This document shows positions 21,112-29,053 of a DNA stretch of 35,173 nucleotides, one piece after another. The stretch is from contig QHUY01000052.1 of the NCBI GenBank assembly GCA_003223415.1, forward strand, positions 1 through 35,173. The letters are read 5' to 3'. The notes under the pieces were generated by a model, which saw only the letters and a program-made list of their open reading frames with translations, had not been told where the DNA came from and ran no database searches. Numbering within the stretch: position 1 is the stretch's first letter; each line of letters begins with the position of its first letter. The position numbers and the translations under genes were made by a program. Source of the DNA: Gemmatimonadota bacterium (GTDB lineage: Bacteria > Gemmatimonadota > Gemmatimonadetes > Gemmatimonadales > GWC2-71-9).

Positions 21112-22166
21112 AGCCGCCGGTCCAATACCAGTAATGTATCCGGGCCCAGGGCCTGGCGCTCCACGGCAATCCAGCGCGGCGCCTGGTCCAGCGGCGTCTC
21201 CGGCACGCCGGGGAACGCCGGAACGCCGCCCTCACCGAGCCAGACCGGCGCCTGGATCCAATAAAGTCGGTCCACCAGGCCCTCAGCGAGGAGCTTGGCG
21301 CCCAGCGCGCCGCCCCCTTCACACAACACCGAGTGGATCCCGGCCTCGCGCAGCTGGGCGAGCCCCGCCCCGAGCGTTTCGGGCCGGGACACTCGCACGC
21401 CGGCGCGCTCGAGCAGCGACACGCTCGTCTCCGGCGCCTGGGGCGAGGACACCACCCAGGTCGGCACCTCGCGTGCGGTGCGCACCAGAGTGACGCCGGT
21501 ATTGAGCATCGCCCGGCGGTCGAACACGATCCGCACGGGCGGCTTGCGCGGCACGATGGCGCCCCGCACGGTGAGCTGCGGGTTATCCCGCAAGGCGGTC
21601 GTGCCGCCCACGGCGATGGCGTCGAAGCCGGCGCGCAGCCAGTGGGTGTAGTCGCGCGCGTCGGGCCCCGAGACCCACTGCGAGCGGCCGCCCAGGTCGG
21701 CGATGCGACCGTCGATGGACGTGGCGAGCTTCAGCGCGACGAAGGGGCGCATCCGTTGCTCGCGCGCGAACAGGAACGGCGCGTTGAGGGCGGCCGCCTC
21801 CTTGCCGAGTAGCCCGTGCTCGGCCGCGACGCCGCGCCGGCGCAGGACGTCGAGCCCGCCGCGCGCCTGCGGATCAGGGTCGCGGATCGCGGCGACCACG
21901 CGCCGCACCCCGGCGGCGAGGATCGCGTCGGTGCACGGTGGGGTTTGGCCGTGGTGGGCACAGGGCTCGAGGGTGACGATGAGCGTCGCACCGCGCGCGG
22001 CCTCTCCCGCTCGGGCGAGCGCGTTCACCTCGGCGTGGGGGCCGCCGTATTCTTCGTGGAAGCCTTCGCCCACCACCGCGCCGTCCCGCTGGACGACGGC
22101 GCCGACCAGGGGATTCGGCGCGACGCGCCCCCAACCCCGCCGCGCGAGGTCGAGGGCGCGTCGCAT
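21093..22166 (-). CDS. ribD: Bifunctional diaminohydroxyphosphoribosylaminopyrimidine deaminase / 5-amino-6-(5-phosphoribosylamino)uracil reductase
   Basis: MRRALDLARRGWGRVAPNPLVGAVVQRDGAVVGEGFHEEYGGPHAEVNAL...TLEPCAHHGQTPPCTDAIL. ORF track extends to 22226; start at 22166 fits homology better. Confidence 0.95.
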   Translation of the reverse strand: MRRALDLARRGWGRVAPNPLVGAVVQRDGAVVGEGFHEEYGGPHAEVNALARAGEAARGATLIVTLEPCAHHGQTPPCTDAILAAGVRRVVAAIRDPDPQARGGLDVLRRRGVAAEHGLLGKEAAALNAPFLFAREQRMRPFVALKLATSIDGRIADLGGRSQWVSGPDARDYTHWLRAGFDAIAVGGTTALRDNPQLTVRGAIVPRKPPVRIVFDRRAMLNTGVTLVRTAREVPTWVVSSPQAPETSVSLLERAGVRVSRPETLGAGLAQLREAGIHSVLCEGGGALGAKLLAEGLVDRLYWIQAPVWLGEGGVPAFPGVPETPLDQAPRWIAVERQALGPDTLLVLDRRLCLPAS

Positions 22167-22188
22167 GGCCTCGGCTTCGGGGCCGCGC

Positions 22189-23121
22189 TCAGAAGCTGAA
22201 GCGGACGCCGACGCCTCCGTAGACATGGCCCGCCGTGGAGTCGAAGTCGCTGTAGGTCGTGCTGAGCTTCTGGTCCTTGCCGGTCTGGTAGCCGATCTCG
22301 CCGACCAATTTGAACGCGACGAGGCTCAGCCCCGCGTTCGCGAACAGCACCTGGCGGTTGTTGGTCACGGGGACCGTGACCGTCTGGACCGTGGTGTTGA
22401 GCGGCGGATTGTTGTAGAACCGCAGATGGCCGGTGCTGCTGTAGTGATCGAACCCGAAGCCGGCCGCTACCTGGAGCAGGAGCAGGTTCAGCCCGGCCGC
22501 CACGCGGACGTTCGTGGCGTTGAGATCGGTGTCGAACTCGAAGTTGTCGCCGCTCTTCAGGTCCCCGAGCCGCACGCGCGGCAGGGAGCGGCGCATCACG
22601 CTCACCGAGACGGCCGGGATCGGAAAGGGGCCGTTCAGGATGCCGACGCGCGCGCCGTAGCCGATGCCCAGCGCCATGCTGCCGATGTGCGTCGCGCTAG
22701 AATCGACCGAGAGCTTGTCGATGTTGGTCGGCAGCAGCGTCGCTGAAACGAGGGCGTCGACCGAGAGCAGGCCGCCGCCCATGCCGCGGAACAACCCGAG
22801 GCCGCCCTCGACTACCGGCGCGGGGACGCCGCCGGAGATCCTTCCCTGGGTCGTGTCGGGGTTGGGGATGTCCGCCTTCACCCCGTTGACGCGCGCCGTG
22901 GCGAAGAGGTGTCCGAGCCCCCCCAGCCCGTTCGCGGTGCCGAGCTCCGGGTTGCCTCCACTGATGGCGATACCACCGAGCGGTTGGAACGTCTTGTAGG
23001 CGTCGACCGCGCGGTTGCAAATGGTTTGCGCCTGCGCGGGCACGCCGCTGCATTCGCTCTGCGCCGCCAGCGGCGCGGCCACCGCGCCGAGCGCTGTCAG
23101 GATGAAGCCGAACCGGTTCAT
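22189..23121 (-). CDS. Hypothetical outer-membrane beta-barrel-like protein
   Basis: Signal peptide MNRFGFILTALGAVAAPLAAQ; alternating glycine-rich amphipathic strands; C-terminal ...YGGVGVRFSF with terminal Phe. Confidence 0.7.
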   Translation of the reverse strand: MNRFGFILTALGAVAAPLAAQSECSGVPAQAQTICNRAVDAYKTFQPLGGIAISGGNPELGTANGLGGLGHLFATARVNGVKADIPNPDTTQGRISGGVPAPVVEGGLGLFRGMGGGLLSVDALVSATLLPTNIDKLSVDSSATHIGSMALGIGYGARVGILNGPFPIPAVSVSVMRRSLPRVRLGDLKSGDNFEFDTDLNATNVRVAAGLNLLLLQVAAGFGFDHYSSTGHLRFYNNPPLNTTVQTVTVPVTNNRQVLFANAGLSLVAFKLVGEIGYQTGKDQKLSTTYSDFDSTAGHVYGGVGVRFSF

Positions 23122-23138
23122 GCGTCCTCCCTATAGCG

Positions 23139-24164
23139 TCAGCGCTCCGCGAAGCGCACGCCTCTAGCTCCGGAGTGCACCTCACCGATGATCCACGTGT
23201 CGATGGTCGCGGCTTTGGCGGCGCGCACGAGATCGTCCACTGCTCCGCGCCCGGCGACGGCGATGAGGCCGACGCCCAGATTGAAGACCCGCCGCATCTC
23301 GCCCAAAGAAACCTCTCCGGCGCGCATCAGCACGCGGAAGACCGTCGGCCAGGGCCAGCTGCGCGCGTCCACCACGGCCTCACAGCCCTGTGGAAGTACC
23401 CGAGCGAGATTCCCCGGGATCCCGCCACCCGAAATATGGGCGAGCGCGTGTGCGCGCGTGACGACCGGCATCACCGCCGCGGCGTAGCTCCGGTGGATGT
23501 CGAGCAATACCTGTGCCACACTCCGCTCGGTGTCGGGGAAACGGTCCTGCACGTCGAGCTTCAGGCGGTCGAACACGATCCGCCGGGCCAGCGTGTAGCC
23601 GTTGGTGTGCAGTCCGTTCGAGGCGTAGCCGATCAACACGTCGCCGGGAGCGACACGATCACCGTGCAGGGCCTGGTCCTCGTCCACGACGCCCACGATC
23701 GTGCCCGCGAGGTCGTAGTGCCCGGCTTGATAGAGATCGGGAAGTTGGGCCGTCTCACCGCCCGCCAGCGTCATCTCGTGCGCCCGGCAACCGCGGGCGA
23801 TACCCTCGACCAGCGCGGCGGCGACCGCGGGCACGAGCGTGCCAGTGGCGATGTAGTCCAAGAACGCGATCGGCACGGCGCCGTGCACGAGGACGTCGTT
23901 CACGCAGTGATTGACGAGATCCTCGCCCACGGTGTCGTGCACGCCGGCGCGCAGCGCGACGAGCACCTTGGTGCCGACGCCGTCCGTTGAGAGCACGAGC
24001 GCCGGCTTCCGCATGCCGGCGGGCACGCGCACCATCCCGCCGAACGCGCCGACACGCCCGAGCGCGAGGGGCGTGCGGGTCGAACGGACCAGCTCCGCGA
24101 TGCGGCGCTGGGCCTCCTCGGCAGCGCGGAGGCTCACGCCGGCGGCGGCGTACCGCTCCGTCAC
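23139..24164 (-). CDS. purM: Phosphoribosylformylglycinamidine cyclo-ligase (AIR synthase)
   Basis: LVLSTDGVGTKVLVALRAGVHDTVGEDLVNHCVNDVLVHGAVPIAFLDYIATG...AGGETAQLPDLY...HISGGGIPGNLARVLP. Confidence 0.96.
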   Translation of the reverse strand: MTERYAAAGVSLRAAEEAQRRIAELVRSTRTPLALGRVGAFGGMVRVPAGMRKPALVLSTDGVGTKVLVALRAGVHDTVGEDLVNHCVNDVLVHGAVPIAFLDYIATGTLVPAVAAALVEGIARGCRAHEMTLAGGETAQLPDLYQAGHYDLAGTIVGVVDEDQALHGDRVAPGDVLIGYASNGLHTNGYTLARRIVFDRLKLDVQDRFPDTERSVAQVLLDIHRSYAAAVMPVVTRAHALAHISGGGIPGNLARVLPQGCEAVVDARSWPWPTVFRVLMRAGEVSLGEMRRVFNLGVGLIAVAGRGAVDDLVRAAKAATIDTWIIGEVHSGARGVRFAER

Positions 24165-24487
24165 TCGTCCTCCATGTCGAAGTGTACCAGGTCCTTGAAG
24201 GCGCGCACCCGGGCGCGCACATCGGCCACGGTGACGTGGTCGAAGCCGTCCACCCCGAACTTCTCGACGGCGAAGGAGCCCATCGCGGCCCCGTACACCA
24301 TAGCGCGGCGCAGCGCGGGCGCCGACACATCGTCGCGGCTCGCGAGATAGGCCATGAACCCGCCGGCGAACGCGTCCCCCGCCCCGGTCGGGTCGAAGAC
24401 CTCCTGGAGCGGGTAAGCCGGCACCTTGAACGTGCTGTCAGGCTTGACCAGCAACGCGCCGTGCTCGCCCTGCTTGATCACGGTCAT
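24161..24487 (-). CDS. PfkB-family carbohydrate kinase, C-terminal part (split gene)
   Basis: MTVIKQGEHGALLVKPDSTFKVPAYPLQEVFDPTGAGDAFAGGFMAYLASR: PfkB signature DPTGAGDAFAGG. Starts in an ATGA overlap with the upstream N-terminal part. Confidence 0.85.
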   Translation of the reverse strand: MTVIKQGEHGALLVKPDSTFKVPAYPLQEVFDPTGAGDAFAGGFMAYLASRDDVSAPALRRAMVYGAAMGSFAVEKFGVDGFDHVTVADVRARVRAFKDLVHFDMEDE

Positions 24488-25020
24488 TCACGCGCCTCGG
24501 AGTCGTTCACCATGAGGATGTCGATGTGCCGCAGCAGCTCAAGCAGCCGGTCGCGCTTGGAGTGGATCCAATAGTTCATCGTATCGCACGCCACCAGTTT
24601 CGGGTGCTCGATCTGATCCAGTACGCCGAGCTGCAGCTCGGGGTCGATGTTGCCGAGGAACACGTAGCGCGCGGCGCGGAACGGCGCCGGCAGCTTGGGC
24701 CGGAAGCTCGCGAACACGCCGAGCCGCGTGTCCAGCGTCTCACGGCTCGCCAGGTCGTAGGAGTATTTCGCCTTCCAGCGGAATGACTCGCCCTCGGCCC
24801 GCTCGACCCCGCGTAGGTCCACGCCGCGGGCCTCGAGCTTCTTGAGCGCGCCAAGCGGATAATCGCTGCCGACCACGCCCACGACCTGGACGGGGTGCAG
24901 GATGGAGCCCGCCGCGCTGAAGAACACAGCGGAGCCGCCGGGGGCGTCCGCGGTCTCGCCGAAGGGGGTGGCGACCGAATCGAGGGCGATCGAGCCCACG
25001 ACGAGCAGGCCCACGGTCAC
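24484..25020 (-). CDS. PfkB-family carbohydrate kinase, N-terminal part (split gene)
   Basis: VTVGLLVVGSIALDSVATPFGETADAPGGSAVFFSAAGSILHPVQVVGVVGSDYPLGALKKLEARGVDLRGVER...ACDTMNYWIHSKRDRLLELLRHIDILMVNDSEARE*. GTG at 25020 overlaps the argS stop. Confidence 0.85.
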   Translation of the reverse strand: MTVGLLVVGSIALDSVATPFGETADAPGGSAVFFSAAGSILHPVQVVGVVGSDYPLGALKKLEARGVDLRGVERAEGESFRWKAKYSYDLASRETLDTRLGVFASFRPKLPAPFRAARYVFLGNIDPELQLGVLDQIEHPKLVACDTMNYWIHSKRDRLLELLRHIDILMVNDSEARE

Positions 25021-26663
25021 ATCCGGTCCGGGGCGGAGATGCCAAGCAGGGTGAGGCCGTTGGCGAGCACCTGGCGCACCGCGCGCGCCAGTACCAGGCG
25101 CCCCTGCTCCCGGGGGGGGGGCTCGCCGAGCACGCGGTACTTGTGATACCAGGCATGGGCGACCCGCGCCAGGCCGTCGAGGAACCCCGTGATCCGGTGC
25201 GGCTCGCGCTCCTGAGCGGCCCGCGTCACCACGCCGGGGAAGGCGGCCAGCTCCTTCATCAGGTCGATCTCCTCGGGGGCGTCGAGCACGGCCAGAGCCA
25301 CGTCGTCGGCGCTGACCGATTCGGGCGCGCGCCCCGCCACACGGAAGATGCCGCTCATGCGCGCGTGCGCCATCTGTACATAGAAGACCGGGTTCTCGTC
25401 GGTCTGGCTCTTGGCGAGGTCCACGTCGAACACTAACTGCGAGTCGCCGCGCCGCATCAGGAAAAAGTAGCGCGCGGCGTCCACCCCCGTTTCCTCGAAC
25501 AGGTCCCGCAGCGTGACGAAATCGCCGGTGCGCTTGGAGAAGCGCACCTCTTCGCCGCCGCGCATCACGCGCACCAGCTGCACGATCTCCACCTCGAAGA
25601 AGTCCTCGGGAAGCCCGAGGGCGAGCAGCGCGGCGCGCACCCGCGGCACGTAGCCGTGGTGATCGGCGCCCCAGACGTCGATGGCGTAGCGGAAGGCGCG
25701 CTCGTGCTTGTGGCGGTGATAGGCGATGTCCGGCAGCAGGTAGGTGTAGGTGCCGTCCCGCTTGCGGAGCACGCGGTCCTTGTCGTCTCCGAACGCCGTG
25801 GCCCGCAGCCACAGCGCACCGTCCTGCTCGAACGTATGGCCGCGCTCGGCCAAGTGCCGGAGCGTCTGCTCGATCAGCCCCAACCGGTACAGCTCCGACT
25901 CGAAGAAGACGACGTCGAACTTGACTCCGAACGCGCGCAGATCCTCGTCCTGCTCGGCACGCTGGGACCGCATGCCGATCGCGCGACAGCGGCGCAGCCC
26001 CTCGTCTTGCGAGAGATCGGCGAAGGCTCTGCCTTCCGAGGTGAGGATCTCCTCAGCCAGCTCCACCAGATAGTCGCCCTGATAGCCGCCCTCGGGGACC
26101 TCGGCCGTGCGGCCCACCCGTTGTTGCACGCGCGCCCACAGCGAGCGGGCCAGCTTGTCGATCTGGGCGCCGGCATCGTTCACGTAGAACTCGCGTGTCA
26201 CCGCGTGGCCGGTCCACTCGAGCAGGCTGGCGATCGCGTCGCCGAGCGCCGCGCCGCGACCGTGTCCCACGTGCAACGGACCGGTGGGGTTCGCCGAGAC
26301 GAACTCGACGTTGATCGCCGTCTCTTGCCCCGACTCGCTCCGGCCATAGCGCGGCCCGGCGGCGAGGACGGCCCCGAGCACCGCGGAGAGCTCCCCTTCG
26401 CTGAGGAAGAAGTTGATGAAGCCGGGACCGGCGATCTCCGTCTTGCGCACCAGCCCGGGGGGCAGGTCCAGCACGGCGACCAGGCGATCGGCCACCTCGC
26501 GCGGTTTGGCGTTGAGAACCTTCGCGAGCGTGAGCGCCAGGTTGGTCGCGAGATCGCCGTGCGCGGGGTCGCGCGGCCGCTCGAGCGTCACTTCCGCCCC
26601 AGGCGCGCCGAGCCGCTCCGCGGCCCGGCCGAGCGCTGCGCGGATCGCGTCGTTCGCCGTCAC
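25017..26663 (-). CDS. argS: Arginyl-tRNA synthetase
   Basis: NVEFVSANPTGPLHVGHGRGAALGDAIASLLEWTGHAVTREFYVNDAGAQI; C-terminal VRQVLANGLTLLGISAPDRM. Confidence 0.97.
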   Translation of the reverse strand: MTANDAIRAALGRAAERLGAPGAEVTLERPRDPAHGDLATNLALTLAKVLNAKPREVADRLVAVLDLPPGLVRKTEIAGPGFINFFLSEGELSAVLGAVLAAGPRYGRSESGQETAINVEFVSANPTGPLHVGHGRGAALGDAIASLLEWTGHAVTREFYVNDAGAQIDKLARSLWARVQQRVGRTAEVPEGGYQGDYLVELAEEILTSEGRAFADLSQDEGLRRCRAIGMRSQRAEQDEDLRAFGVKFDVVFFESELYRLGLIEQTLRHLAERGHTFEQDGALWLRATAFGDDKDRVLRKRDGTYTYLLPDIAYHRHKHERAFRYAIDVWGADHHGYVPRVRAALLALGLPEDFFEVEIVQLVRVMRGGEEVRFSKRTGDFVTLRDLFEETGVDAARYFFLMRRGDSQLVFDVDLAKSQTDENPVFYVQMAHARMSGIFRVAGRAPESVSADDVALAVLDAPEEIDLMKELAAFPGVVTRAAQEREPHRITGFLDGLARVAHAWYHKYRVLGEPPPREQGRLVLARAVRQVLANGLTLLGISAPDRM

Positions 26664-26947
26664 TTGTCCTTGGAGTCTTTCTTCTTGCCGCTGTCGGGCT
26701 TGGATTCCGCCTTGGGCTCGGCGGCGGGTTTCGCCTCCCCCTCCCCCTCGCCTTTCTTCTCACCCGCGCGCTTGTAGTCGGTGGTATAAAACCCCGAGCC
26801 CTTGAACACGAGCCCCACTCCGCCGGAAATCACCCGAGTGGCGCGCTTCCCGCACTTGGGGCAACGCTCGTGCTGTTTGTCCGTCATCTGCTGGAAGAAC
26901 TTCTCGAACACATGCCCGTTGGGGCACTTATACTCGTAGGTGGGCAT
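26660..26947 (-). CDS. FmdB-family zinc ribbon protein with charged C-terminal tail
   Basis: MPTYEYKCPNGHVFEKFFQQMTDKQHERCPKCGKRATRVISGGVGLVFKGSGFYTTDYK. Confidence 0.93.
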   Translation of the reverse strand: MPTYEYKCPNGHVFEKFFQQMTDKQHERCPKCGKRATRVISGGVGLVFKGSGFYTTDYKRAGEKKGEGEGEAKPAAEPKAESKPDSGKKKDSKDK

Positions 26948-26984
26948 CGCGCAACAACTTAGCCGCCCAGCCCGGACGGGTCAA

Positions 26985-28820
26985 TCAGGGGGCCGAAAGC
27001 GTAGCCATCACCGGCGCCGGGTCCGACCGCGCCGCCCGCCATGCCGGAACCAGCGCCCCGGCGAGGGCGGCGCCCACCAGCAGCGCCGCGGGACGAGGAG
27101 CGAGCGCCACGTCCCACAGCGGCAAGCCCCCGAGCAGCGAGGCGAGCGGGTCGGACGCCATCTCGCCGACGAGCATGCCGAGGCACACCCCAAACGCTCC
27201 GACGGCGACCGCCCGCAACAGCACGTAGCCGAGGACGTGGCGCCGCCGTGCGCCCACGGCGCGGCGAACGGCGAGTTCCGGCAGCAGCGCGGTCACCCAC
27301 AGCTGCATGACGGCGAACGTTCCCAGCACCGCGATCGCGAGCACCGCCCAGCCCTCGAGTGAGACTAGCCGCTGGAACCACTGCACCGGCGCGGCCTGGG
27401 CCGCCGTGCGCTCGGACTCCGGCAGACGCCGCTCTATCCTCCCGGTGGGCCCGAGCGCAGCGTGCAGCACCTCCTCCACACCCCGCAGCGCGCCCGCGCC
27501 TGCCCGCGGACGCACGAGCAGGTCTGCCGCCTCGGGCGGGAACTGCAACGCGCTGAGGTAGACCTGGTAGGGAGGCTGGAACGCACCGCCGAATCCCGCC
27601 GACCAGCCATCCTCCACAATGCCGACGACCGTGTACCACCCGTCTGCCGGCCCCTGGCCCACGCGGATCTTCCGCCCGATCGCGCCTTGCCGTTCAAAGT
27701 GCTGTTGGGCCAGCATCCGGCTGATCACGGCCACGCGTGGTGCTCCCGTGGAGTCGGCGGCGGCGATGCCCCGTCCTTTCAGGACCGCCACTCCCATCGC
27801 CCGGAAGCTGTCCGGACTCACGATGCTGATCGCAACGGAGACGGGACGAATCGGCGTAAAGATCCCGCCCTGGGCGCAGCGGCCGCAGTCGGTGAGCACG
27901 AAGTCCACCGTCCCCAATCCCACGAGCGCTCCCGGACTGGACAAGCTCACCAGGTCGTACTCCAAATTCCGGCCGAGCTGGCGCAGCAGGGACGCATACC
28001 GGTTTGCGCGTTCGCCCGACGGCGCGCGGACTTGGACCTCGAAGATTTCGCCGTTAGGCGACACCGCGGCCCGGGATTCGCTCAGGAGCCCGCCCGCGTG
28101 GCGCGTCAGCTCAGCGGCGGCCAGGAGCATCGCGAACGCGACCGCGAGCTGCAGCGTCGGTACGGTGAGCCCGAGCGGATGGGCGCCTCCCGCCACCGGT
28201 CGGGGTGTACGGGGGATCACGAGCATCGACAGCAGCGCCCCGAGCAGGATCACCGCTGCGAGGCCGAACACCGCCGCGATCGGTCCGGCGACCGGCCCCA
28301 GCCCCACACCCGCCGTCGTCGAGCCCGGCCAGGTCGCGAGCGCCCAGCGCGTGCCGGCGAGACCCACCGGCACGGCCGTGCCCGCGACGACGGCGGCCAT
28401 CACCGCGCCTTCGAGGAAGCCGCCGACGCGGAGCTGGCGGCGTGAGCCGCCGACGGCGCGGCGCACGACCATCTCCGGCCGGCGAGCCGACGCCCGGTCG
28501 GCCGACAGCGCGAGCACCGTCATCACCGCCATCGCGAGGGCCGCGATCGCGAGTCCGAGGAGGATTCCGCCGAGAGTGGCGAGACCGCGCAGCTGCAGCG
28601 CGGCCGGCGTCGTAGCCGACGCCGACCAGCCGATGGCGAGCCCCGCGTCGGGGATCGGCGCGAGCTGCAGTCGCCCGGCGGCAGGTCCGCCGAGCGAGAC
28701 GACGGGGAGCGCGGCGGCCACAGCCAGGGTGCCGGCCACGACGATCAACGTCGTCGAGGCCGCATACGCCCGCAGGGCCCAGCGCGCGGCCACAGTGGCC
28801 GGACGAAGAGTTGGCATCAT
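26985..28820 (-). CDS. FtsX/MacB-type permease, ADOP-like (no ATPase adjacent)
   Basis: Two FtsX-like TM blocks, each with the R(R)AVGxxRR motif (VVRRAVGGSRRQL, AVRRAVGARRRHV), and a MacB_PCD-like periplasmic region (VSPDSFRAMGVAVLKGRGI, VAVISRMLAQQHF). ATG at 28820 overlaps the ferredoxin-like stop. Confidence 0.8.
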   Translation of the reverse strand: MMPTLRPATVAARWALRAYAASTTLIVVAGTLAVAAALPVVSLGGPAAGRLQLAPIPDAGLAIGWSASATTPAALQLRGLATLGGILLGLAIAALAMAVMTVLALSADRASARRPEMVVRRAVGGSRRQLRVGGFLEGAVMAAVVAGTAVPVGLAGTRWALATWPGSTTAGVGLGPVAGPIAAVFGLAAVILLGALLSMLVIPRTPRPVAGGAHPLGLTVPTLQLAVAFAMLLAAAELTRHAGGLLSESRAAVSPNGEIFEVQVRAPSGERANRYASLLRQLGRNLEYDLVSLSSPGALVGLGTVDFVLTDCGRCAQGGIFTPIRPVSVAISIVSPDSFRAMGVAVLKGRGIAAADSTGAPRVAVISRMLAQQHFERQGAIGRKIRVGQGPADGWYTVVGIVEDGWSAGFGGAFQPPYQVYLSALQFPPEAADLLVRPRAGAGALRGVEEVLHAALGPTGRIERRLPESERTAAQAAPVQWFQRLVSLEGWAVLAIAVLGTFAVMQLWVTALLPELAVRRAVGARRRHVLGYVLLRAVAVGAFGVCLGMLVGEMASDPLASLLGGLPLWDVALAPRPAALLVGAALAGALVPAWRAARSDPAPVMATLSAP

Positions 28821-29053
28821 CCCGCGCGCACCTTGCGGACGTATTGCAGCGCCCCCGACGGGCACCGGTCGACCTGGGCGGCCACCGCATCGGCGGACTC
28901 GAGTTCAGGCCGGATCCAGCGTTTGCGTGTCAGATCGAACACATCCGGGAGACCCCGGACGCACACGCCGGAATGGATGCAGACGTTCGGATCGAACGTG
29001 ACGACGATCTCGTCGGCCTCGTAGGTTTGCAGGCGATTCGGCATGTTCCTCAC
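28817..29053 (-). CDS. Small divergent 4Fe-4S mono-cluster protein (Fer4_19-like)
   Basis: VTFDPNVCIHSGVCVRGLPDVFDLTRKRWIRPELESADAVAAQVDRCPSGALQYVRK. Confidence 0.88.
   Translation of the reverse strand: MRNMPNRLQTYEADEIVVTFDPNVCIHSGVCVRGLPDVFDLTRKRWIRPELESADAVAAQVDRCPSGALQYVRKVRAG

Noticed and set aside
24484-24490. Stop TGA of the PfkB N-terminal half as a selenocysteine codon (given selB nearby)
   Set aside because: The frame after the TGA quickly hits another TGA and homology resumes in a different frame, so UGA readthrough would not restore the kinase.
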